Source: Acephala macrosclerotiorum (Eukaryota; Ascomycota; Leotiomycetes; Helotiales; Mollisiaceae). From it: a stretch of DNA of 64,000 bases. The position numbers and the translations under genes are program-made. Within the stretch, counting starts at the first letter, position 1, and every line of letters starts with the position of its first letter. The notes beneath the pieces are model-generated. The model was not told the DNA's origin. It saw nothing but the letters and a program-made list of their open reading frames with translations, and ran no database searches. Below, piece after piece: positions 23,783-33,608 of the stretch. Location of the stretch: NCBI GenBank assembly GCA_014904845.1, contig MU119309.1:109130-173129 (forward strand), read 5' to 3'.

Positions 23783-24040
23783 TGTAGTGAGGCTATATGC
23801 TCTCCCTTCAAAATCCTTGTAAATAGCTAGTTTCGAGGGCAGTGCTGGTCACGTGTCTTCTAGTACATAAGGAGCTTTCGCTCACTATAGACTAATCAAC
23901 AACTCTTTCTACTTCTACTCTGACTGATTGATTGATTGATTTACGGATTACGAATTACTTCGGATGAGTCTAGCCCACTGGCTAAGACGAACTGACCTAC
24001 GGTTGGGCCTTTTTGCTTTGTGCTCCATTGCTCTTCTACA
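23783..24040 (+). repeat. 3' LTR (258 bp)
   Basis: Begins TGTAG and ends CTACA, a 5-bp terminal inverted repeat, followed by CTAG, which equals the four bases before the 5' LTR. The first 99 bases match 11943-12041. A short tgattgattgatt repeat lies inside it near 23926-23940. Confidence 0.9.
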
Positions 24041-25117
24041 CTAGTAGCATCAAACTAGAAAGCAATTATATAACAGCGACAACTTGAATCCGGCAAAGTT
24101 TAATAACTTTGAATAAAAATTTATTAGAGATTAGGCATAAAACCGTAAAGCAATCGCAATACATTCCGTTTCTTTGCGCATAACCAATTCCGCAATAGAC
24201 ATTGTTAAGTACTTTGATGATACTATCAATTCTTCCGGCTCGAATCTCGTGGGAAGGTCTGTCGCTTTGAGCGGGTAGCGCAAATCATTGATCGTTACTA
24301 TCGCTACTCTGAGGCTGCATTCTGAATGTGGCGGACACTGATAAAAGTTCAACTGCCTTTTCAAACTCCACAACGAGCACCAGTGGAACAGCGGGCAGAG
24401 AGAGAAGCGGAAATGGCGCATGAAACTTCTACGAACAAAAGAACCGCGATAGGGTGACAAAGACTCAACACTTGTACGTAGTAGAGCTTTATACTTTGCG
24501 AGTATTACTTACGAACTTGTAGTTTTTTAAAAGTTTGATTTATTTGCAAATTAGATTATAATATTATTTTAAAACTAAGATTGAATTAAAATATTAATAT
24601 TCGATAAATTAACGCGTTTTAAAATACGTTTTATATATTAAATTTTTAATTTAAATAAAATTTAATTAATATTAAATTCGATTATTAATTTTATTTTATT
24701 TTATATATAATAAAATTAAATTATATATTTATATTATATATTTATATAATATTTTTAATTATTTTTAATAAATAAAAAAAATTTAATATATTAAAAATAC
24801 GTAATTAATATTATTTTCAAATTTAATTAATACAAAAAAATATCAAAAAAAGAAACGTTTTGTCCTGCCGCAATATGCCTTGCATTTATAATCATACCAC
24901 CAATAATAGCCTGCGCAATTAACAGTTTGAGAGGCGGGCCTAGTCACCTGACTAAGATATTGGAAAAAAAGCAAAGCAAGACATTTTGCTGGCTGATCTA
25001 GCCTCATCTCCTTTGAAGTAAACATCACATCCCTCGATCTCAACAGCATTTCTACGTCGAATCAGCTCGCAATTCTCTCGCCACTGAAACATTACTAACC
25101 CAGACATCAAAGACAGT
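24041..25117. other. Intergenic and AT-rich DNA right of the retrotransposon
   Basis: 24045-24480 is mixed sequence with a 109-codon minus-strand frame (24131-24460) that I cannot link to any family. 24520-24845 is an AT-rich block like the one left of the element. 24850-25117 is the probable promoter and 5' UTR of the HET gene. Confidence 0.5.
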
Positions 25118-27010
25118 ATGGCGGAGCTAACCCAGAAAGACACTCAGGGAACGGGAGATGTCATCGCTAGCCCAAAGCCTAGTAGTTCGACGGCGACCGA
25201 AGCTTTGTCTCAGCTACAGATCAAAGACCCCGCAGAATACACTGCGGGAGAAGCACCAGAATATACGCTAGAAGACCCGAATCGAGATGATTCCACAACG
25301 TGGCTGGGGCTAACAGACGAGAGTTTTGTGCCTCTGCAGCTTTCTCCCAAATGGATTGACCTAGATACCATCCGCGGATGGATCCGGACCTGCATTAATG
25401 ATCACGGCCCTGAATGCTGGCCGTTGGAGATGCTAAGCGGCCTTCCAGTTTGGCTTATCGATGTTAAAGAGCAGTGTCTCATCCCGGCCACCGCGCAGCA
25501 CACATACCTGGCTCTTAGCTATGTATGGGGTCAGGCTGAGTCTTCTGAGACTACGAAATTAAATATAGTCGCTTTTCAAACTCCTGGTGCATTTTCCCCA
25601 GCCAATCGAGACGTCGAGATCCCAAAGACAATTCGACACGCCATGGGCCTTGTCGACCTCTTAGGCGAACGGTACTTGTGGGTTGACCGGCTATGTATCT
25701 GTCAGGATGACGAAGAAACAAAAGCATCGCAGATAGATATCATGGGCGATATCTACGGCAATGCTCTCGTAACCATCATTGCCGCAAGTGGATGGGATGC
25801 TAATCATGGGCTCCGGGGGATCAAGGGCGTCACTGAACCACGAGACCTCGCACCGAATGCCGGTGATGACTATTTCAAGTCGATTGAGCCACAGTCCTCA
25901 TTTTGGGTGTGTGGAATATGTCCAGTTCATCCATGCTTACACTAATCTGTAGTGCAGTATTCCCGCGGATGGACCTTCCAGGAACTATTCTTTTCACGCC
26001 GAAAACTCATGTTTCACTATCAAACGGCTATCTGGGAGTGCTCCTGCGCCCTACGGCATGAGATCCACGGGTCACAGAATGTGGGTTTGCTTCCTGCTAC
26101 GGTGAAAGTGAACCCTGGAGGGTTCGAAAGGCTTCTGAACCCAGGACAACTATCCTTCGTCGGTGAGACGGGTTTGAGACTCTGGTTTAGTATGATCAAT
26201 CAGTACAACGTTCGAGATCTCACCTATCCCGAAGATGTCTCACGAGCTTTCGCTGGTGTAGTCAATGCCTTCACTAAAGTAGCCATTCCTGGTGGTTTTT
26301 TCTGGGGTCTTCCCATCGACCGCTTTGATGCATCACTTCTTTGGATTGCGTCGGAGCCTCTAAAGAGACGCCTGCCAAAAGACACCGAATCTGAGGCTCC
26401 ACCAAGTTGGTCATGGATGGGGTGGCAAGGTCGCATTAGTAATGACGCCTGGATGGATCTGCAGTCCCAGAATGACTATCCAAACTCCTGGAGGACAACG
26501 CTGGAAGTTTTGTCACCGGAATGCGAATGGCTGTACGTGGAGAGTGTCCCGAATGAAACCCCTTCTTACCCTCGTCCTATCCACCAGGGCAGTCAAGCCT
26601 TACGGCCACGGCCATATCTGATAACTCACGCAGAAATTGCAACGTTCAAGATCAACGACAACCCAATGTCGTTCAACGATTCCGCCGCCGATGGGAACCA
26701 CATGACCGTTAGGACAAGGATATTGACAGATGCTGGCGGCAAATTCTGTGGGGCGCTGATGGGCGAGTCTGAACTCCAAGTTCATGAAGATGGGTTGGAA
26801 GTTGAATGTCTCGCTATATCCAGCTCTACAAACAAGCTTATGGGTGGTGGAACCTGGGAGGGGTCTGTCTGGAACTCTAAGAACTACTACAATGTCCTCT
26901 GGGTCAATAGAGCTGATGATGCATTTACTCGGCAAGGCATTGGAAGGATCCTTAAGAGTGCGTGGGATGCACATGAAGAGAAAAGCTTCGAGATCGTGAA
27001 GCTGGCATAA
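25118..27010 (+). CDS. HET-domain protein (heterokaryon incompatibility type)
   Basis: Exons 25118-25906 and 25958-27010 (51-nt intron, gtgtgt...gtgcag, phase 0) encode 613 residues. The HET domain spans about residues 125-300: HTYLALSYVWG, RYLWVDRLCICQDD, YGNALVTIIAASG, and across the splice the RGWTFQE motif. These are the classic conserved boxes of fungal HET proteins, which can trigger programmed cell death on non-self recognition or microbial contact. The C-terminal half (residues about 330-613) has no second domain that I recognise, such as NACHT, ankyrin or WD repeats. The gene is flanked on both sides by AT-rich or repeat DNA, a usual setting for these fast-evolving genes. Confidence 0.85.
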
Positions 27011-27940
27011 TATTACCACTGAGGGTGGAGAGGAGGGTAAAAGGTACAAGATAAGGGCCATGCCCGAAAGGGTTTCTTGGCCGTCTAAGTTGTCTAGCGA
27101 AGGTGTACGGGCTGCGTCCTCCGACCATTATAAATATGAGCCTTCCCTTTCAGGTATCGCCAGCCATCTTGATCTTCTCATCGCCGTCAGACCAGCATTC
27201 ACTCACGGACCCACTCAATCCATTCCGCTATGCCGTACCAACTCCGCAATCGCGCTCGTGTATCAAACACAGAGCCAACTTTATCAAGTGTGGGAGGGGA
27301 GTAATATAGGGTTACTAGCACTATTAGTAGCAACCCTTGATTCAATAGCCCAAAATGCGGATTTTATCGCATTTTAAGTTTAGAATATTAAAAACGAAAA
27401 CTTTGATTATATTTGGTTTTATATATATTTATAATATAAAAAAAAATATTAATTTTATTAATTTATTTTTATTTTAAATTAATATATTTAAACCGCAATA
27501 GTAATATTACATTGAGAGGCCCGGAACGGCCTGCGGTATTGAATGCGGCCTATTGCAACCTATCACAAGGAGAAAAAGCAAATCCTAAGACGATTTACGG
27601 CGGCGTAGATTGCGAGGTGTCTGTGTGGAGAATTCACAAAACTGGAGAACTCAAGACAGCTACCGTTTCGGGAACTCACTATACCACCAGGCCATTCAAA
27701 TTACTTCCGCCATCGTTCCTTTCACCACGCAGTCGTCAGATATTTAACTCAGTCACTAGAGGCCTAGCTTATAGTGCATAAATCAAACAAGTCTCGTCTG
27801 GATAATTGCGCTCTTCAGTAGGCTGAGCTATGCCTGACTTGCGGACGAGCAAAGCCATATACTACTTAAACAAGCTCCCAGACTCACGTTATCGTCCAAA
27901 GCCAGCTGAACCTAGTATGCATCTACTGTCGAGCTATAGC
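27011..27940. other. Intergenic region with a small AT-rich patch and a hairpin
   Basis: Contains an AT-rich stretch at about 27375-27500 and, just before it, an inverted repeat at about 27308-27341 (AGGGTTACTA ... TAGTAGCAACCCT). Frames at 27060-27377 and 27512-27781 are open but show no recognisable motif. The last 150 bases are 3' flank of the minus-strand SDR. Confidence 0.4.
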
Positions 27941-29034
27941 TCACAACTTTGAAGATCTCAACTTCGTGCTATCGGTTCTCCTGCCCTCGTCCGCTTGCTC
28001 CGCAACCGTCAGGTCTGGGAATTTCGCGGGCATAATACGCCTCGGTACAGCTCCCTCAACAACCGAGTATTTCGAGAAATCCGTGACCCCCTCGACTCTT
28101 CGCAGAAAGTCTTCATCAAGGTCCAACAATCCATTGACTTCGGAAACAGGGGCTCGGAGCATGGCGAGTATAGCATCAGAGTAAATGGAAGGTTTGCGGA
28201 GGTCGCGGACCGAGTCTGGGTAAGTCTTCGTAATCTGCCCTGTAGCCGCGGATTCAATGGACTATTGTTGTCAGCTTCAATTCTGCAAGGAGAGTATAGG
28301 TCGCCTACCGAAGCAGGCCAAATGCCAGTGACAGCCATATCCTTCTTACCCTCGCGCTCCCAGTCCATAGCCAGTCCCTTGACAAGGACACTCATGCCCA
28401 CCTTCCCCATCGCATATGCCGTCTTTCCTCTGAAGAAGCGCGAGTATATGGGAGGACAAACAACAATGACCCGTCCCTTCCAGCCATTGTTCTTGAAATG
28501 TGGGAGCGAAGCTTGAATCGTGCCATACAGTCCCTCCGGATTGATCCGTTGCATCAACTGGAACCTTTTCATAGGTGTATTCTCCACCGACGCCCACCAA
28601 ATCGCTCCTGAATTGTAGACTACGACATCGAGGTGACCGTAAATCTGCCATAGCGTTAGCCTCGTGCTCAATATCCCGTGGAGGGAGAACAACCAACCTC
28701 GACCGTCTTGTTCACAAGCTTCTGTACACTCTCGTAGTCTCTCGTGTCGCAAGCAATAGCAATTGCCTGCCCACCAGCTTCGCGGATCTCTCGCTCGACG
28801 GTGCTGATAGTTGATTGCTGGGAGTTCGGGTCGGGAGGGAATGGCTTCGCTGCGTACGCGTCGCTGGTAGACTTCGCAGACACCACCACTGTTCATCATT
28901 AACAAAGATCCTCCCCATACTAGACCCGCAGACATACCAATGTACCCATTCTTCGCCAAGTCAATAGCAACCTGTCTCCCAATACCCCTCGAAGCTCCCA
29001 CCACAAGAGCTACCTTCTGATCTTTTGCCACCAT
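27941..29034 (-). CDS. HSDL2-like short-chain dehydrogenase
   Basis: Exons (in transcript order) 28938-29034, 28698-28888, 28309-28644 and 27941-28261, with introns of 49, 53 and 47 nt, give 314 residues in phase. The N terminus has the NAD(P)-binding loop VGASRGIGRQVAIDLAKNG, followed by VVVSAKS as in hydroxysteroid dehydrogenase-like 2 proteins. ETVEREIREAGGQAIAIACDTRD-type sequence, YNSGAIWW (NNAG position) and the catalytic-type TAYAMGKVGMSV (Y-x-x-x-K) follow. The strand that normally supplies the catalytic Ser reads VVCPPI, so that Ser is replaced by Cys. HSDL2 proteins are usually peroxisomal or mitochondrial and linked to fatty-acid metabolism. The C terminus ends SSKL, a plausible peroxisomal PTS1-like tripeptide (SKL). 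Confidence 0.85.
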
Positions 29035-29422
29035 GTTGTCGTCGCGTTTTCTGCCAATTGTTGGATCTGCTCAAGTATAATCGATTGGACTGTCCTGATG
29101 AGCGAACATAACGCAAGGCGTTGACATGCTGGCTATATGCTCGCTGCTTGACATAGAAAGTATGTTGTTTCGTGATCATTATTCGGCTTCAGGAAGTTTA
29201 GTGATCAGTGCCTCGGCTCGTGGCATGCATCGCATTACCGTCTTACCTCACCTCCAACACCATGTATTTGAGGAGAAGAGATGGATCTGGGGAATACGAT
29301 TGAGAGTCTTGGGTTGACCTCTTTACGCGCAATTGATTTGTGATCGATTTGTTATCTTTCGTCGTGATCTAACAAGGGTTTCAGTGACTCTTGGTTGAAG
29401 AGAAAGCCCCACGTCAGAAGCT
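29035..29422. promoter_or_regulatory. Divergent promoter region, SDR and kappa GST
   Basis: 388 bases between the start codon of the minus-strand HSDL2-like gene and the start codon of the plus-strand GST kappa-like gene. No defined element was recognised, but the head-to-head layout of two organelle-type oxidoreductase genes suggests shared control. Confidence 0.4.
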
Positions 29423-30341
29423 ATGGGAGGGCATATTGATTGTTATCTCGATTGCGGTACGTCTTCAAGTTTTTATTTTCTTCCTTTCGTTATCGTTTTA
29501 AATGAGCTCTACATCTCAATAAGTTCATAAAGCTAACCTATTAAAGCTTCATTCTACGGAACAATTGCATTCAGCTACCTCCTCAAGAACCGAAAGCTCC
29601 TAGCTGGTCATGATGTCGACGTTGAGTAAGTTACACACTCTTCTCACAGCAGGGATTACTAAGAATCTCATAGATTCCATCCTGTATTTCTTGGAGGAAT
29701 AAATGTTGGCAGCGGTATGTCTTTCCTGCCCTCGATTGAGTCCCTCATCTCATGTACCCAGGAAACAAACCTCCGTGGAGTCTTCCAGCCAAAGCCAAAT
29801 ATGGCCAATTCGATGGTGATAGAGCAAAGAAGTATCATGGAATGGAGAAGATTTCAGCTCCTGACTTTTTCCCTCCTCTGACTCTTTTGGTTTGTGCATC
29901 CTTACTGCTTCGATCAACTCGACCCTTTCCCCCTTGTCACCTACTTAGACAGACACTTACAACCTCCAGCCACAACGAGCACTCTGCTTCATAAAAGCCA
30001 ACCACCCCAACGACAAATTCGAGAAGACCTGGGCTCGGCTCTTCGACGCAATGTGGATAGATCACATCGACATCACCGTTCCAGCCGACCTCGCTTCAGC
30101 CCTCACAGGAACCAAACTCTATAGCGAGGAAGAGGTAGAAGCGATTATGAAAGCTACACAGGAGAAGGAATGGAAAGATAAGCTGCTAGCTAATACGCAG
30201 AAAGTGCTTGATCAGGGTGCTTTTGGTGCGCCTTGGTTTTGGGTCAGAAATGCGAAGGGGGTTGAGGAGCCTTTTTTTGGGAGTGATAGGTACGCCTTTC
30301 TCTCCCAAGTGCTTCGTTTGTTGCAAGAGCAGACACTCTGA
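29423..30341 (+). CDS. Kappa-class glutathione S-transferase / DsbA-like thioredoxin-fold protein
   Basis: Exons 29423-29456, 29547-29625, 29674-29714, 29762-29889 and 29970-30341 encode 217 residues; all junctions keep phase. The start MGGHIDCYLDCASFYG places the Ser/Phe-Tyr active-site loop of the kappa GST/HCCA isomerase group at residues 10-16. It continues FHPVFLGGINVGSGNKPPW and LPAKAKYGQFDGDRAKKY, the usual helical insert, PQRALCFIKANHP, and the conserved end DQGAFGAPWFWVRN...EPFFGSDR. The family conjugates glutathione or isomerises aromatic compounds, typically in mitochondria or peroxisomes. After GSDR a gtacgc could be another donor, so the last 12 residues are uncertain. Confidence 0.85.
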
Positions 30342-31331
30342 ATAGCCGGGGTGTTCGTCCGAAGAAGAGTTGAAACGAAATGGAAAGTTCGAGGCTGACT
30401 TGCAGTAGATTTCATTTCATGTGGGAATTTCTCGGAATCCCATGGCAAGATATTGCCATCATTCCAAAAGGAGAATCGAAGCCCAAGTTGTGAGAATGTT
30501 TTTATAGCCTCAGCGGATTGTTGATGTACTTGTACATTGCATACTGTTATTCCAGGATTCCATTCTTCGCGACCAAACTCCTTAGCCTTTATTCTGGCCC
30601 GCCTCGGATTCTCGGAAGAGAAAGACATTATCAATTTCCACCCTTCCTTCTTCCGCCTCTGTTTTGAGAGCTCATTAATTACCACACGGAAGAATTACAC
30701 CCCATCTTTTGCATAAACTTTCTTTTCTTTTCCTCTCCATCCGGTCCGGTCACGATTCAAGATGATGTCGATCCCGCCAATCCGGCACCTTCCCCCCTAG
30801 CCTCTCCTTCAAACTTCGCGCAAAACACTATCTTTCACTCGGCCGACACTAGGACACTCGATCCACAGCGCTTCACAGCGAAACGCCGCTCTAGAAAGTC
30901 CCTAGAAACACTTGCAGCGCCTCGGCATCGTAGAATAGCCGAGTTTGTTGATATTTTTGTTTCTAGCTGCCGGAGTTAGTGATGCTTAGCTTGAGCGTTG
31001 TGTATGCTTGTTACATCATTGAGAGTCGAGAACCTTTAGGATAGGGAGTGCCTTGGTATAGACTTGTTAAGAGGGAATGTCCGCGTCATAAAACTTGTGT
31101 TAATGATATTTTCTCTATTTGCTTGAATTCTCGGAGTCTTTGTTGGCTTGACCTCTCATCGCTTCGGCCTGCTACGAGAGAGCGGTTGTTGATATTGCAG
31201 TTGCAATTTCAGTCACCTCTCAAGCCCTCTCAGCGTCAAGTAATTCTCTATGACTACACTCCTGTCGACATCTCTATCTCTCCAACACCGAACCAGAACT
31301 CACTCCAACAACGTTCTCCTAAACCGCCAAA
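30342..31331. other. Intergenic region
   Basis: About 1 kb between the GST kappa-like gene and the MFS gene. A 157-codon minus-strand frame (30212-30685) overlaps the end of the GST gene and looks like a shadow. No other feature recognised. Confidence 0.4.
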
Positions 31332-32923
31332 ATGTTTGACCTAGCACCCCACCCATCCGCCCCCATCAAACGTACCCGCACATCAGCCAACGTCCAACTC
31401 GGCCCAGAACGCTACCTCCCCCCTCCTCTCCAAGAATCCAAATCCGCCTACCTCGTCGAGCCCACAGGTCCAAATGACCCAGCCAACGCAAAGTCATGGA
31501 GTCTTCCACGAAAAATGCGTTCCGCCATCGTCCTCGGCTTTGCACCCTCGTCGCCTCTTGGGGTTCATCCGTCTATTCATCCGCCGTCACACCTGTATCC
31601 ATGGAGTTTGGAGTCTCGGGCGTTGTGGCTATATTAGGATTGACGTTATATATTTGCGGTTTCGCAACTGGACCGTTGGCTTTTGCTCCTTTGTCTGAGT
31701 TGTATGGGAGGAAAATGCCGATTGTGGTAGCTTGTTTCGTGTTCACCTGCTTCATGTTCGCAGCCGCCACAGCCAAAGATTTCCAAACGTTGATGCTATG
31801 TCGATTCTTCGCTGGTGTCTTCGCTTGGTGTCCCTTGGCTGTAGTGGGAGGAGCATTCAGCGACCTATTCGGGAACGAGACTCGCGGAATCGCAATCGCG
31901 TTTTTCTCGGCATTGGTATTCATCAGACCCTTCATCTCCCCCATAGTAGGAGCATTCATCACAGAATCTTATCTCGGATGGTGATGGACAGAATACATCA
32001 CCGGCATCATGGGAGCCCTAGCATTGGTCCTCGACATCCTATTTCTCGAAGAAACATACCTCAAAACCATCCTCCAAAAACGAGCTGGCAGCATCCGAAA
32101 GGAAACAGGGAATTTCGCAATCCATCACGAATCTGAAGAAGAGGTTATCGATTTCAAAGATTTGGTACACAAGCATTTACTTCTTCCTCTCAAACTCCTC
32201 TTTCGAGAACCGATCGTCTTCCTTATCACCATATACACAGCATTCATCTATGGAATCCTGTACCTATTCCTAGAAGCGTACCCTATCGTCCTCGCAGAAT
32301 ACAGAGGAATCAACGAAGCAGTCGCCACCCTCCCCTACATCGGTCTCATTCTCGGCGTCCTCATCGGCTGCGGAATAGTCATCGCATTCGAACCTCGCTA
32401 CAACAGAAAATTGAAAGAGAACAACGGTCTCCCTGTCCCTGAACAGCGCTTGCTACCGATGATGGTTGGAGCAATCCTTTTCCCCATCGGCCTCTTCTGG
32501 TTTGCATGGACAGGCAACTACCCCAGCATCCACTGGATAGTCCCCACCCTCTCGGGCCTCCTAACCGGCGCCGGGATTATGACCATATTCCTCCAAGCCC
32601 TAAATTACCTCATAGACGCCTACCTCATGGTCGCCGCATCCTCCATCGCCGCCAACACCTTTTTGCGCTCCTTCTTCGGCGCCGGCTTCCCTTTATTCGC
32701 AACGCAGATGTTTCACAACCTCGGAGTCGACTGGGCTGGTTCCCTGCTCGGCTTTCTAGCCGTAACGTTTCTGCCGATACCGTTTTTGTTTTATGCGTTT
32801 GGGGAGAAGTTGAGGAAGGGGAGTAAATATGCGCCGACGGATTTGGGGAAGGGGAAGAAGAGTGATAATGAGGAGAGTGGGAGTGCTGGTGGGAGTGAAG
32901 GCGAGGGTGAGGGGAAGGAGTAG
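31332..32923 (+). pseudogene. DHA1-type MFS transporter with a frameshift and a nonsense codon
   Basis: A single-exon major facilitator of about 530 codons. The N-terminal DPANAKSW matches the D-P-x-N-x-x-x-W motif before helix 1 in fungal drug:H+ antiporter 1 proteins. Motif A reads PLSELYGRKMP; RFFAGVFAWCPLAVVGGAF and the later helices follow, ending in an acidic Gly/Ser tail. Two lesions break it. Near 31540-31545 the frame must change by one base to join KMRSAIVLGF to TLVASWGSSVYSS, as if one T of a short T run were lost. At 31982-31984 a TGA sits where the family has Arg in GWRWTEY, which fits CGA to TGA. Either a young pseudogene or assembly error. The substrate is unknown; polyamine or toxic-compound export is usual for the family. 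Confidence 0.8.
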
Positions 32924-33608
32924 AGCGTAGGGATGGGAATTGAATAGGGAGGGGGGAAGAAATGATTGATTGATGAATGTTGATGAGGAGTGTATTGGTA
33001 CTGGTGTTCGGATATTGCTTGAGCGATTGCATGGCGTGCATCTTTGACGAGTTTTAAGAATTTTGCATGTATCAAAAGCCATACATAAATGGAAGAACTT
33101 GCCTGCCTTGTGTGTACGATGAGAGATGAACGAATATAATGTAATGCCTGCATCTTTTCAAGCTGACCTGTTATTGGAGGCACTCGCCCTGGAAGTACCG
33201 CGTCCGGAAGTCTGGAAGTGTGGATGAGCAGATGGTTGACATGATATGTATTTTATGTATAAATATATTTTAGCTATGTATATATATAAGTGTTTTCCTG
33301 ACTCGAAACAACCCTTGAGCCCATCCATGTCATGATAATCAGTCCAAATACGACCTCGCCTCGCCTGTGCCAAAGCCAGATTTGTTCGACCTTCCTCAAT
33401 GACCGACATGGTCTTCGACAGCCGAGGCCTTTGGTCCATGTCGAATTTGTACCGGTTCCAAATCTTTTCTAGATCAGAAGGCTTATTGCAAGTCGAGGCC
33501 ATCGATGTCCTAATTGTCCCACCATATCGGGTCGCCTTCGTGAAATCTCCCGATCACCGATGTCTTTCCCGACTCCACCGAACAGCTGCACCCTCTTAAA
33601 AGAGGCCC
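32924..33608. other. Convergent intergenic region
   Basis: Between the ends of the MFS gene (plus) and the histidine kinase (minus). A minus-strand 114-codon frame at 33158-33502 (MASTCNKPSDLEKIWNRY...) reads somewhat like protein but has no recognisable motif; I give it low weight. A Tyr/Ile-rich part near 33240-33290 reflects local TA-rich sequence. Confidence 0.35.

Larger units (their letters stand above)
11943..24040 (+). mobile_element. Ty3/gypsy-type LTR retrotransposon with an extra 3' ORF, RIP-mutated
   Basis: The right LTR (23783-24040) begins TGTAG and ends CTACA. Its first 99 bases match 11943-12041 with one difference (gggg versus gagg), after which an assembly gap hides the rest of the left LTR. 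CTAG flanks both ends (11939-11942 and 24041-24044) as a 4-bp target-site duplication. The interior codes on the plus strand for gag-protease, then RT-RNase H-integrase in the -1 frame, then a third long ORF. A polypurine tract abuts the 3' LTR; the primer-binding site falls in the gap. Stops are almost all TAG, TAA or TGA at expected Gln or Trp codons, as RIP produces. At about 12.1 kb it is roughly twice the length of a typical fungal gypsy element. Confidence 0.9.

Noticed and set aside
27308..27341. AACCCT-like sequence as an internal telomere repeat
   Set aside because: Only single copies within a short hairpin; no tandem TTAGGG units.
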